Below are positions 43,203-51,452 of a stretch of 64,000 nt of DNA, in pieces; the stretch's first letter is position 1, and every line of letters begins with the position of its first letter. Source of the DNA: Verrucomicrobiota bacterium (GTDB lineage: Bacteria > Verrucomicrobiota > Kiritimatiellia > RFP12 > UBA1067); NCBI GenBank assembly GCA_023269675.1, contig JAHFSX010000026.1, forward strand, positions 28,920 through 92,919, in the 5' to 3' direction. The notes under the pieces were generated by a model that saw nothing but the letters and a program-made list of their open reading frames with translations, had not been told where the DNA came from and made no database searches. The translations under genes and the position numbers were made by a program.

Positions 43203-44468
43203 ATGAAGGCTTGGATATTCGGGGTTTGTGCTACGGTGGTCACGTGCGCGGTAACGGTGACTGCGGAATCGGCGAAGGCGCCGGTGCCAATTTGGGATTT
43301 GGCGAAGGACGCTTTCGCCGCCACGACCGGGCGGATCGAGCGGGTGGACGGTCGCGTCACGATGGACGGGTCCAGCGCGTTCGCCATTCCCAGCAGCGCG
43401 ATACCGGACGCCTCCTGCTTCACGGTCGCGATGGAGATCCGTTTCCATGCCGTGGAGGAGCGCAGCACGCTGCAGCTGCTGGACCAGCGGGTGTCCGACA
43501 CGGGCTTCGCCGTCAGCGCGACCAAGTGGGGCGCGGTCGGCAGTCCGCTGGCGACGACGGTGAACGGCATCTCCTATGGGCAGAATAGCTTCCGGGCCTC
43601 GTCCAACCAGGTGTGGCAGTTCGTCTTCGCGGTGCGCGACGGCGTGGTCGCGCCGTATCAGAACAAGGCGGCCGGTCCGCAGTATCTGCTGCGCGTCACG
43701 CCGAACCTTGCGCCGATCTGGGTGGGGCGCACGCAGGCCCGCAAGGACATGCAGGCGATTTCCGGCTACGAGATTCTCAGCCTGAAAGTGTACGGGCCGG
43801 ACTACAAATATTACCTGCCGGGCGAGTCGGCGGATACGCTGAAGAACGGCTATGTCGGCGGGCAGGGCTGGCTGGTGCGCTTGCCGGGCAAGACCGACAA
43901 GACGCTGCCGCGCATCCTCTATTACGGCGATTCCATCTCCATGGGGTACGGGGGCCGTTTCGACGCGCTCATGAAGGACAAGGCCACCTGCTATCACTGG
44001 TGCCATTTCGTCGGAGGCGTAGACGGCTTCCCGACCGCCGCCTTCGAAGCGGCGGCGGGTGTCGCGCCCTTCGACGTCATCGTCTTCAACAACGGGCTGC
44101 ACTCGCTGAGCTGGTCGCCGGAGAAGGTCACGGACGCGCAGATCGAGGCTGTTCTGCGCAACATGATCAAGGCGTTCCGCAAGGGCGCGCCGAAGGCCAA
44201 GCTGGTCTGGGCCGCCACCACGCCGCAGACCGCGAAGGGCCGTCCCGTCACCGGCATGGGAGAGCTGAACCCCGTGGTCATCCGGATCAACACGCTGGCG
44301 GAAAAGGTCATGAAGGAAGAGGGCGTGGAGAGCGTAGATCTCTACGCCCTGCTGAAGGACCGCCTCGACCTCGCCGCCGGCGACCAGTACCACTGGACGG
44401 GCGACGCCTACCAGCTGATCGCCGAGGCGCTGCAGAAGAAATGCCGCGCGCTTTTGCCGCAGAAGTAA
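43203..44468 (+). CDS. Secreted SGNH/GDSL hydrolase with N-terminal beta-sandwich
   Basis: The 421-residue protein has a signal peptide (IFGVCATVVTCAVTVTA), a concanavalin-like beta-sandwich (about residues 30-215) and an SGNH hydrolase domain. Block I reads YYGDSIS with nucleophile Ser244, the oxyanion asparagine is probably in VFNNGLHSLSW, and block V reads DQYHW with Asp394 and His397. These enzymes remove acyl groups from glycans or lipids. AGGGGAGAAG precedes the ATG at 43203. In this carbohydrate-rich setting, deacetylation of a polysaccharide is the best guess. Confidence 0.85.
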   Translation: MKAWIFGVCATVVTCAVTVTAESAKAPVPIWDLAKDAFAATTGRIERVDGRVTMDGSSAFAIPSSAIPDASCFTVAMEIRFHAVEERSTLQLLDQRVSDTGFAVSATKWGAVGSPLATTVNGISYGQNSFRASSNQVWQFVFAVRDGVVAPYQNKAAGPQYLLRVTPNLAPIWVGRTQARKDMQAISGYEILSLKVYGPDYKYYLPGESADTLKNGYVGGQGWLVRLPGKTDKTLPRILYYGDSISMGYGGRFDALMKDKATCYHWCHFVGGVDGFPTAAFEAAAGVAPFDVIVFNNGLHSLSWSPEKVTDAQIEAVLRNMIKAFRKGAPKAKLVWAATTPQTAKGRPVTGMGELNPVVIRINTLAEKVMKEEGVESVDLYALLKDRLDLAAGDQYHWTGDAYQLIAEALQKKCRALLPQK

Positions 44469-44490
44469 TTTTCTTCCGCGGGGCGCGGCC

Positions 44491-44512
44491 CTACAGCCTA
44501 TAGCCTACAGCC
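44491..44512. repeat. CTACAGCCTATAGCC single arm
   Basis: CTACAGCCTATAGCCTACAGCC is a lone arm of the GGCTGTAGGCTGTC family, lying between the convergent SGNH and beta-repeat genes. The complementary arm is absent. Confidence 0.6.
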
Positions 44513-44523
44513 GCTCTTTTCGC

Positions 44524-47247
44524 TCACCGAACCAGCATGCGCGTGCCGAAGTCGTAGCTCAGGCGCACTTCGCGGGCGGAGGTGTCGTAGGTGAGGTGCC
44601 AGCGTGTCGGCAGCGCTGCAGACTGGAAGTTTCCGGACAGCGTGCCCGTGCACGAGGCGATCACGTACTGCGCGTGCGTGTCGAGGAATTCGGGGTTCGC
44701 AAGGCTCAGTGTCAGTCCGGCGACGTTCAGGTTTCCCTGGACGTGCAGGCGGTCGCACGCGCCGTTGGTGGCGACGTCGATGACGAACGTGCCGGCCAGC
44801 GAGGCGGCCGCGGCCGCCAGCGTGAGTTGGCCGATGGCGTTGGTTCCGCCAGGCACGACGGCTGCGGTGACCATGAGCTGGCTGTTGTTGGTGACAAGGC
44901 CGCTGCCGCCGAGTCCTGCGAGCGTCTGGACTTTGCCGTTGACGTCGAAGACCGCGTTGGAGCCCACGAAGGCCGAGCCGTTCGTCAAGAGCGTGTTCGT
45001 CACGCTCAGGCGGAGTGTGCCCGCTTCGACGGTCGTGACGCCGACATAGGTGTTGGTGTTGGCCAGCGTGAGCATTCCGGTGCCCCTCTTGATCAGGCCG
45101 CCGTCGTTCGGCGCGCCGCTGTAGAGGGAAAGCTGAGCGCTGATGGAGTTGGTGCCGCTGTCGATAATTGCGCCTCCGGCGAGCACGTAGAAGAACACGT
45201 TGGTCGTCCACTTGGGCACGTTGTAGCCCATGAAGGCGTCCGTTGAAATCTTGGCCGCAAGGGTGCCGCCGTCGAAGTTCACGGTGCCGTAGGGTGCGGC
45301 CTGGGCCGTGTCGATGAAGAAATTCTTGAGCCGGATCGTGCCGCCCGCATTGACGTTGACGACGTTCGAGACCGCGGGCGTGCCGCTCTGCGTGATGCGC
45401 AGGATCTGGAGGTCGAGCACGCCGCTGCCGCTCACAGTCGTATTTCCCGTGCCCGAGTAGGCGTTCAGCAGCTCGCGGACGCTGGTGAGGTCCGCCGTGC
45501 CGTTGGTGACTGTCAGGGCGCCGTTCTGGATGGTGGCGTAGCCGTCGCCCGTGGTCATGAGCGTTCCCCCGCCCACAAGCACGCTGCCGCCGTTGATGTT
45601 GAAGATGTCGTAGATCGGGTAGAGGTTCCAGACCGTGTTGCTGGTGACGAGGTGCGTGCCGCTGAGGAAAGCCAGGGTTCCGGCCTGCGATCTCAGCGAG
45701 GAGACCGCGTTGGTTCTGCCGGCGCCGGGGTCGAGGGCGAGCGTTCCGGAGCCGCTCTTGGCCAGCCAGCTTCCCGGCCCGCCCGAGATCACGCCCTTGA
45801 CGGTCTGGGTGTAGCTCTGGGCGTCAAAGGTGGCTGTGATGTTGGTGCCGATCCAGAAGGTGCGGTTGGCGGCGAGCGTGTGGGTGGCAAGGGCGCGCAG
45901 GGTGGAAGTGGAAGCGAAGGCGAGGCTCGAGGTGATGGAGGACGAGGGTTGGGTGCCGAGACCCGCGTCGGCGCTGAGGCCCAGCGTGCCGCCCCACAGG
46001 AGGATGCCGCCCGAGAAGGTGTTGTTGCCTGTGAGATTGAGGGTGCCGGAGTTGCCCTTGACGACAGTGCCCGTGTTCGTGACGGGGCCGGAGAACGTGA
46101 GTGATGAGCCGGAGGGGATGTCGAAGGTGGCGGTCCGGACGGGCTGGATGTCCAGAAGGCGCGAGGGTGCCAGCGTGACGCTGGTCGACGCCGGAACCTG
46201 CAGCGTCGCGCTGGTCTCGAGTCGGATGCTGTTGTTGGTATGGCCCAGCGCGGCGTCCGAGTTGAAGTTCAGGGTGCGCGGTTGGCCGTATCCGGGGTTG
46301 GTGATGCGGATGGAGTTGGTGAAGGTGTTGCTGTTCTGCAGCGTGAGCTTGCCGGAGCGCAACTCGAGATTGAAGCCGCCGTTGCCGCCGCCGACGACCG
46401 GTCCCGCGAGGGTCAGGCTCTTGGTGTTCATGTAGATGCCGTTGGCGCTGTGGAGCAGGACCGTTCCGCTGAGCGTCAGATTGCCGGGGGCCTTTCCCGC
46501 GACAGTCGCGTCGTGCGTGATGAAGAGGGTGGTGTTGATGTCGACGTTGTTGGTGATCGTGCGGTCTGCCCCTGAGGCGATGATCCACTGTTGGCCAGAG
46601 CCTACGGAGGGCCCGAACTTGACGAGGCCGCTGCCGAAGGGGTTGTCGCAGCCGATGGAGATGGAGGGGTCGACACCTGTCGCCGTGATGAGCGTGTCGC
46701 CCGTGTAGGTGTTGTTCGTGTTGAACTGCACGTAATTCCGGCCGCCGGTGGTCAGGCCGTAGGGGCCGCTGATTTGGCCGTTGAGGACGAGCGCACCCTT
46801 GCTTGCGACCGTGCTGCCGCCGGAGTTTCCGGAGGTGACGGTGGCGTTCGCGCCGAGGGTGATCGGCAGGCTGACGGTCTGGTCGTTGGTCACGGTGCCG
46901 CCGACGGCGACAGAGATGTTGCCTGCAAGGGTGATGGGGGTGCCGATGAGGTTAAAGGCGCCCGCGCTCGCGGAGAAGGTGATGCCGGTGACCGACGCGC
47001 CGGCGAAGTCGTTGGACGGCGCCAGGCGGTTGCTGCCGGCAAAGGTCAGGGCGGCGGGGAAGGCTGGCGCCGTGTCGTTGTCCCAGTTGGCGGCCGTACC
47101 CCAGAGGTCGTCGCCCGGGCCCGTGCTGCCGCCATCCCAGATGTTGGTTGCGGTCGCGGCCGTTGCGCAAGCGAAAAGCACAAGCGACGCATGTCGTAAC
47201 GGATACAGGCCCATCGTCAGTCGCAGGGAAGGAGAACGGTTTGCCAT
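44524..47247 (-). CDS. Secreted autotransporter-associated beta-strand repeat protein
   Basis: The 907-residue product has a signal peptide (LYPLRHASLVLFACATAATA), then NIWDGGSTGPGDDLWGTAAN, a common opening of PVC beta-strand-repeat surface proteins. Repeated segments such as GTLNLTGNNTFSGG, GMLTLANTNTYVGVT and YVQFNTNNTYTGDT are the autotransporter-associated strand repeats that build a beta-helix. No C-terminal autotransporter barrel, PEP-CTERM signal or LPXTG-type anchor is visible, and the protein ends in YDFGTRMLVR. It is Thr/Asn/Gly-rich, unlike the charged enzymes around it. GAGAG lies upstream of the ATG at 47247. A structural or adhesive role is likely. Confidence 0.85.
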   Translation of the reverse strand: MANRSPSLRLTMGLYPLRHASLVLFACATAATATNIWDGGSTGPGDDLWGTAANWDNDTAPAFPAALTFAGSNRLAPSNDFAGASVTGITFSASAGAFNLIGTPITLAGNISVAVGGTVTNDQTVSLPITLGANATVTSGNSGGSTVASKGALVLNGQISGPYGLTTGGRNYVQFNTNNTYTGDTLITATGVDPSISIGCDNPFGSGLVKFGPSVGSGQQWIIASGADRTITNNVDINTTLFITHDATVAGKAPGNLTLSGTVLLHSANGIYMNTKSLTLAGPVVGGGNGGFNLELRSGKLTLQNSNTFTNSIRITNPGYGQPRTLNFNSDAALGHTNNSIRLETSATLQVPASTSVTLAPSRLLDIQPVRTATFDIPSGSSLTFSGPVTNTGTVVKGNSGTLNLTGNNTFSGGILLWGGTLGLSADAGLGTQPSSSITSSLAFASTSTLRALATHTLAANRTFWIGTNITATFDAQSYTQTVKGVISGGPGSWLAKSGSGTLALDPGAGRTNAVSSLRSQAGTLAFLSGTHLVTSNTVWNLYPIYDIFNINGGSVLVGGGTLMTTGDGYATIQNGALTVTNGTADLTSVRELLNAYSGTGNTTVSGSGVLDLQILRITQSGTPAVSNVVNVNAGGTIRLKNFFIDTAQAAPYGTVNFDGGTLAAKISTDAFMGYNVPKWTTNVFFYVLAGGAIIDSGTNSISAQLSLYSGAPNDGGLIKRGTGMLTLANTNTYVGVTTVEAGTLRLSVTNTLLTNGSAFVGSNAVFDVNGKVQTLAGLGGSGLVTNNSQLMVTAAVVPGGTNAIGQLTLAAAAASLAGTFVIDVATNGACDRLHVQGNLNVAGLTLSLANPEFLDTHAQYVIASCTGTLSGNFQSAALPTRWHLTYDTSAREVRLSYDFGTRMLVR

Positions 47248-47340
47248 AACATACTCTCTTTCAGTGTCGTCCGTTATGTGTGTGTGCCGAGCCGTAAACC
47301 CGTATCCGACCCAAAAGCCACACATATTTTATTGCAGCGT

Positions 47341-47369
47341 ATTTTCGGGGTTGAGCCGAACCCCGTCAA
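47341..47369 (-). promoter_or_regulatory. Promoter candidate with a palindromic spacer
   Basis: On the minus strand TTGACG is followed after 17 bases by GAAAAT, about 95 bases before the beta-repeat gene. The spacer is itself a GGGGTTCGGCTCAACCCC hairpin, which could be an operator. Confidence 0.4.
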
Positions 47370-47431
47370 CCTTAAAAATCCAGCCTTGGCGCTCCCGGGG
47401 TCAGACTCTCGCGTCGAAGGGGGTTATGATC

Positions 47432-47437
47432 TATAAT
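47432..47437 (+). promoter_or_regulatory. TATAAT -10 box before the flavodoxin-fold gene
   Basis: A perfect TATAAT lies 38 bases before the ATG at 47475. No good -35 box is seen at the right distance. Confidence 0.35.
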
Positions 47438-47474
47438 GTGAACGGTTGATTTCTTTGTACGAAAGGAGACGCTG

Positions 47475-48023
47475 ATGAAGAAGGTGCTGATCTTGACGTC
47501 GAGCCCGAACGCGGGCGGCAACTCGAACACCATGGCCTCGGCCTTCGAGGAGGCGGCCCGGAAAGAAGGCGCGGCGGTCACGCGGTTCGACATGAACAAG
47601 GTGCAGGGCGCGGGCTGCTGCGCGTGCATGGCCTGCCGCAAGACGGCGGATTGGTGCGTGCTGAAGGACGGGGTCGGCGAGGTGCTGGACGCCTTCCGGG
47701 ACACGGACGTGCTGGTGATGGCGGCTCCCGTCTGGTGGCTGGACGTCCCCGTGTCGCTCCGCCGCTTCGTCGAGCGCTGGCACGGCCTCGTCGACGATGC
47801 GTTCACCTCCCGCCTCCCGGCCGGCAAGAGCGCCGTGCTGCTGCTCTCGCAGGGCGCGGGCGCGGAGAGCTTCCAAAACCTCCCTGACCGCTACAAGGAG
47901 ATGCTGGAGTGGCTGGGCGTCAAGGAGTTCCACGCGGTCCGCCACTGTCTTTCGGAGGAGAATCCGATCCGAGAGAGCGGCGTGCTGGAAGCCGTCGCGA
48001 AGCTCGCGCAGACGGTCGCGTGA
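47475..48023 (+). CDS. Flavodoxin-fold NAD(P)H-dependent oxidoreductase
   Basis: The 182-residue protein opens with VLILTSSPNAGGNSNTM, the phosphate-binding loop of NADPH-dependent FMN reductases and iron-sulfur flavoproteins. GCCACMACRKTADWC follows at about residues 48-62, a cysteine-rich loop like that of iron-sulfur flavoproteins, though the spacing is not proof of a cluster. AAPVWWLDVPVSLRRFVER is the second FMN-binding loop. It should be cytoplasmic and reduce quinones, FMN or similar acceptors. GAAAGGAGACG precedes the ATG. It is a single gene between a divergent surface-protein gene and a repeat. Confidence 0.85.
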   Translation: MKKVLILTSSPNAGGNSNTMASAFEEAARKEGAAVTRFDMNKVQGAGCCACMACRKTADWCVLKDGVGEVLDAFRDTDVLVMAAPVWWLDVPVSLRRFVERWHGLVDDAFTSRLPAGKSAVLLLSQGAGAESFQNLPDRYKEMLEWLGVKEFHAVRHCLSEENPIRESGVLEAVAKLAQTVA

Positions 48024-48044
48024 GCGCGGGGGGCGCGGGTATTT

Positions 48045-48127
48045 TCCACCGCCAAGTATCCAAGCCCGCCAAGGGCACCAAGGTAAATTCCTTGGTGGGC
48101 TTAGTGATCTTGGTGCCTTGGTGGTGA
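48045..48127. repeat. CACCAAGG palindromic repeat, copy 5
   Basis: CCACCGCCAAGTATCCAAGC and GCACCAAGGTAAATTCCTTGG pair with a right arm GATCTTGGTGCCTTGGTGGT. It lies between convergent genes and probably works as, or replaces, a terminator. A CTAACAGCCCACAGCC fragment of the CTACAG family follows at 48133. Confidence 0.85.
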
Positions 48128-48161
48128 ATCCCTAACAGCCCACAGCCTTCTCATCCCCGCC

Positions 48162-49490
48162 TCAGCTCCACTGGCGGTCGTTGGCCCACTCGCCGTCCCA
48201 GGCTTCCGTGGAGGCCCAGGGCTCGGGGAACTGCGGGTGGCACTTCTCCAGGATGAGCGCCTCGTTGAGCGCCTCGATGCCCAGGCCGGGCGCGTTCGGC
48301 ACGGCGATGTAGCCGTCCTTGATCAGCGGCTTCGGCAGGCCGGTCACCAGGTCCTCCCACCACGGCACGTCCACCGAGTGGACCTCCAGGGCGGTGAAGT
48401 TGCGCGTGGCTGCGGCCACGTGGACCGCGGCCATGCAGGCGACCGGGCTCTCGGCCATGTGGATCGCCATGGCGACGCCGTGGTCTTCGGCCAGGTCGCC
48501 GATCCGCTTGGTCTCCAGAATGCCGCCGGCGGAGAGCACGTCGGGGTGGATCACCGCGATGCCGCCCGACTTGAGCAGCGGCAGGAAGTTTTCCTTCAGG
48601 TAGATGTCCTCACCGGTGCCGATGGGCGTGGTGGTGGACTGCGCGAGCCGCACGTACTGCTCGGTCATGGGCCACGGCACGGGGTCCTCCATCCACGCCA
48701 GGTTGAACTTCTCCAGGCGCCGGGCCAGCTTGATGCAGTCCTCGAGCGGGATGTGGCCGAGGTGGTCGATGGCCAGCGGGATCTCGTAGCCGATCTCGGC
48801 GCGGACGTCGGCCATGTAGGCCTCCAGGAAGTCAAGGCCCTGCTCGGTGAGGTGGATGCCGGTGAAGGGGTGGGCCGTGCTGAACAGCTCGTAGGCTTCG
48901 CCGCGCATGGCGCGCGGGTCGATCGAGCCGTGCGGCGTGCTGAAGACGGTCTTCTTGTAGTGGCGCATGGTTTCGAGGAAGCCCAGCGGCGCGCTGAGGC
49001 AGCCGGGCTGGTCCATGAGCAGCTCGATGCCGAGGTCCATCTTGAGGTAGGTGAAGCCCTGCGCCATGCGCTCCTTGAGGGCGCGGCCCATGTCGCGGCC
49101 GCCGCCTTCGGAGTCGGTGTCGCAGTAGATGCGGACCGCGTCGCGGAACTTGCCGCCGAGGAGCTGCCACACGGGCACGCCCCACGCCTTGCCGGCCAGA
49201 TCCCACAGGGCGACCTCGATGCCGCACACGCCGCCCGCCTGGCGCGAGTGGCCGCCGAACTGCTTGATGCGGCGGAAGATCTTCTCGACGTTGCAGGGGT
49301 TCTCGCCGAGGATGCGGCTCTTGAGCATCGCGGCGTAGGTGCGGCTGGAGGCGTCGCGCACCTCGCCGTAGCCGATGAGCCCCTGGTTGGTGTAGACCTT
49401 GATCAGGGTGCAGCGCTTGGGCGCGCCGTCGATGTCGGCGAAGCGCACGTCGGTGATCTTCAGGGTGGAGGGGTCGATTTTTGAGGGCAT
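48162..49490 (-). CDS. Enolase-superfamily (mandelate racemase/muconate lactonizing) sugar-acid dehydratase-like protein
   Basis: The 442-residue protein has the capping domain and barrel of the enolase superfamily. The three Mg2+ ligands are Asp242 (AIDHLGH), Glu268 (WMEDPVP) and Glu294 (GTGEDIY). His344 in MAIHMAESP and the Lys150-Met-Asp (YLKMD) segment are candidate acid/base residues. The pattern fits galactonate/mannonate-type acid-sugar dehydratases better than racemases, but the substrate cannot be fixed. It lies downstream of the permease on the same strand after a strong terminator and has an operator-like palindrome 109 bp before its start, so it is likely controlled on its own by a sugar signal. 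Confidence 0.85.
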   Translation of the reverse strand: MPSKIDPSTLKITDVRFADIDGAPKRCTLIKVYTNQGLIGYGEVRDASSRTYAAMLKSRILGENPCNVEKIFRRIKQFGGHSRQAGGVCGIEVALWDLAGKAWGVPVWQLLGGKFRDAVRIYCDTDSEGGGRDMGRALKERMAQGFTYLKMDLGIELLMDQPGCLSAPLGFLETMRHYKKTVFSTPHGSIDPRAMRGEAYELFSTAHPFTGIHLTEQGLDFLEAYMADVRAEIGYEIPLAIDHLGHIPLEDCIKLARRLEKFNLAWMEDPVPWPMTEQYVRLAQSTTTPIGTGEDIYLKENFLPLLKSGGIAVIHPDVLSAGGILETKRIGDLAEDHGVAMAIHMAESPVACMAAVHVAAATRNFTALEVHSVDVPWWEDLVTGLPKPLIKDGYIAVPNAPGLGIEALNEALILEKCHPQFPEPWASTEAWDGEWANDRQWS

Positions 49491-49598
49491 ATAGAGGAAC
49501 TCCGCAATAAGCTTGAGGCTGCGACCTCCGGGCGCGGAAGGCCGTCGTCAAGCGACAGGGGAATCGTAAGAGATTCTCAGGTCAGATACTAGGGGGAT

Positions 49599-49628
49599 TT
49601 GCGCACAATAAGTATCACTTTTACGCAA
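49599..49628. promoter_or_regulatory. Operator-like inverted repeat, TTRCGYAMAA half-sites, copy 2
   Basis: TTGCGCACAATAAGT faces ATCACTTTTACGCAA. On the opposite strand it matches the element at 29951-29981 at most positions, including the TTGCGYAAAAGYGATA block. It lies between the permease terminator and the dehydratase gene. Confidence 0.55.
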
Positions 49629-49660
49629 AAAGGCGCATGACCTTGAGGGACATGCGCCTT
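49627..49660 (-). terminator. Rho-independent terminator after the permease gene
   Basis: AAGGCGCATG and CATGCGCCTT form a perfect ten-base stem with an 11-base loop. Read on the minus strand it is followed by TTTTTGCG, as expected for a terminator of the upstream permease. Confidence 0.8.
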
Positions 49661-49684
49661 GCGTGTGCAGCCGGGGAGCCGGGA

Positions 49685-51097
49685 TCAGTCGGCGCTCTGC
49701 TGATTCGCCTGCGGGTAGGGCAGGACGGCGGTCTGGACCTTGGAGAGCAGGGCGTAGATGAGCGCGCCCGCGACGAAGGCCACGACCGGCGCCGCGGGGA
49801 TGGTGAAGCCGCACTGGGCGGCGAAGTTGGGCTGCACGCCGATCGCGAAGCCGACCGCCCATGAGGCCCAGCCGGCCGGGTTGAAGGCCGCGCGCGGACC
49901 GCTCCAGCGGCCCTTGCTCAGGATGTAGTCCATGGCCATCGCGCCGCAGATCGGGCCGAAGGAGGCGCCGATGAAGGCGAACACGGCGATGGCTTTGCCG
50001 GCCACGCCGGAAACCGCGAGGGCGATGGAGACGACGCAGCCGATGCCGCAGGAGATCCAGGGGTTGACCTTGGGCAGGGTGGTCTTGATCGAGTTCGCCG
50101 CGATCAGCGAGGAGAAGCAGGCGCTCGGGAAGGCCGTGATCGCCAGCGCGAAGGCCAGCCACTTGGCCGAGCTGTCGCTGAAGATTTTGCCCATCAGGGC
50201 CATGGGGTTCAGCTCGACCGCGCCGGCGGCCAGCAGGGCTTTGCCCGCGGCCGTGCCGTAGAAGCCGGCGGTGATGAGGATGGCCGCGCCGATGGTGAGG
50301 AAGATGGCCAGCGCCACGCCGACCAGGCCGCCCATCGCCACGTCACGCTTGTCGCGCGAGCCGGTGCCGAAGTCGACGCCCGCCGCGCCGGCGGTCGCGA
50401 AGAACCCGACGATGTAGGTCAGGATGTAAGCGAAAACGCCGAACGCGCTCAGGCCCGCCGGTGCGGCGCCCGTCGCGGGGGCCGGCGTGGCGGCGATCAC
50501 GGCGGCGGGATCAAAGCTGCCGAGCCCGCCGATGGTCTTGGCGATCAGCGCCAGCAGGATCGCGGCGGGGATCAGCGGCAGATAGGTGGAGAACTTCGCC
50601 ACATACTGGATGCCTTTGAGCGCGGCCACCACGGCGGCGATGCCCCAGAGCGCCATCACGCCATAGAGCGGGAGTCCCGTGAAGCCGAACATCTGGTTCA
50701 GGGCCATGGAGGAGCCGTAGATGTTGACCGCGAGCCAGCCGAACTGGAGCAGGCCCATCAGGAAGCCGGGCAGCAGGAAGCCGCCCTGGGCGCCGAAGGT
50801 GGAGGAGCCGACGATGTAGAGCGGCAGGCCGGTCTTCTGGCCGAAACGCGCGGGCAGGTAGTAGAAGCCGAAGTGGCAGAGCAGGGCCGCCACCAGCACG
50901 CTGCCGATCGCCACGCCGACGCCGGCCGAAAGAATGCCGCCGGGGGTGCCCGTCGAAACGGCGAAAGACCAGAACACGAACCACAGGAAGATGCCCGCAT
51001 ACGTCGGAGCGGTGTTTTTGTACCACGGCGCGCGGTTGGCGGCCGGGTTGGGTTTTGCACACTCCAGATAAGAAGGCACCGACGTGTTGACGCTCAT
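49685..51097 (-). CDS. NCS1-like (purine/cytosine permease family) transporter
   Basis: The 470-residue protein has about twelve hydrophobic segments. The opening NRAPWYKNTAPTYAGIFLWFVFW and the internal GSSTFGAQGGFLLPGFLMG segment resemble the NCS1 / cytosine-permease family (CodB-like). Such carriers import nucleobases or related compounds with H+ or Na+. Because it precedes a sugar-acid dehydratase, a sugar-derived substrate is also conceivable. AAAGGATCC lies before the ATG at 51097, and I prefer this start to one 20 codons upstream. A strong terminator follows, so it is probably transcribed alone. Confidence 0.75.
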   Translation of the reverse strand: MSVNTSVPSYLECAKPNPAANRAPWYKNTAPTYAGIFLWFVFWSFAVSTGTPGGILSAGVGVAIGSVLVAALLCHFGFYYLPARFGQKTGLPLYIVGSSTFGAQGGFLLPGFLMGLLQFGWLAVNIYGSSMALNQMFGFTGLPLYGVMALWGIAAVVAALKGIQYVAKFSTYLPLIPAAILLALIAKTIGGLGSFDPAAVIAATPAPATGAAPAGLSAFGVFAYILTYIVGFFATAGAAGVDFGTGSRDKRDVAMGGLVGVALAIFLTIGAAILITAGFYGTAAGKALLAAGAVELNPMALMGKIFSDSSAKWLAFALAITAFPSACFSSLIAANSIKTTLPKVNPWISCGIGCVVSIALAVSGVAGKAIAVFAFIGASFGPICGAMAMDYILSKGRWSGPRAAFNPAGWASWAVGFAIGVQPNFAAQCGFTIPAAPVVAFVAGALIYALLSKVQTAVLPYPQANQQSAD

Positions 51098-51177
51098 GCA
51101 GGGATCCTTTTTGTTTTGATTGGGGGCTGACGGCGTCCTCAGCCGCGTCCCTAACACCAGTCTTACGATATCCGCAT

Positions 51178-51206
51178 AGGGTAGGGGATGGGTCTTTCGC
51201 GGTCAA
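51178..51206 (-). promoter_or_regulatory. Promoter candidate for the NCS1-like permease
   Basis: On the minus strand TTGACC and TACCCT are 17 bases apart, about 80 bases before the ATG. The -10 box is weak. Confidence 0.3.
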
Positions 51207-51276
51207 GCGCGTTTTGAGCGCGGGACCGGGATGCGCGTTTAGAATGACATTTTTCGCGATTGTGTCACGTTTCCGC

Positions 51277-51306
51277 TTGCGCCGGGGTTGTCAGATACGA
51301 TATAAA
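51277..51306 (+). promoter_or_regulatory. Promoter candidate for the acyl-CoA dehydrogenase gene
   Basis: TTGCGC and TATAAA are 18 bases apart. The leader would be about 140 bases long, which leaves room for regulation. Confidence 0.4.
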
Positions 51307-51452
51307 TTTCCGGTTCGACAGGATTCCCGGGCTCGTTCGCTTCCGGCACCGCAGCAATGTGCCCGGCATGTGGCGCCGGGAGTCGGGCACGCTTCACGGC
51401 CACGCGCGATCGGATGGCGCCGGCCCACGATTGAGGAAAAAGGAAAGCACGT

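Larger units (their letters stand above)
51098..51452. other. 355-bp divergent promoter region
   Basis: No gene is visible. Plus- and minus-strand promoter candidates are listed separately (51277-51306 and 51178-51206). The remaining sequence is a mixture of GC-rich and AT-rich blocks without an obvious palindrome. Confidence 0.6.
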
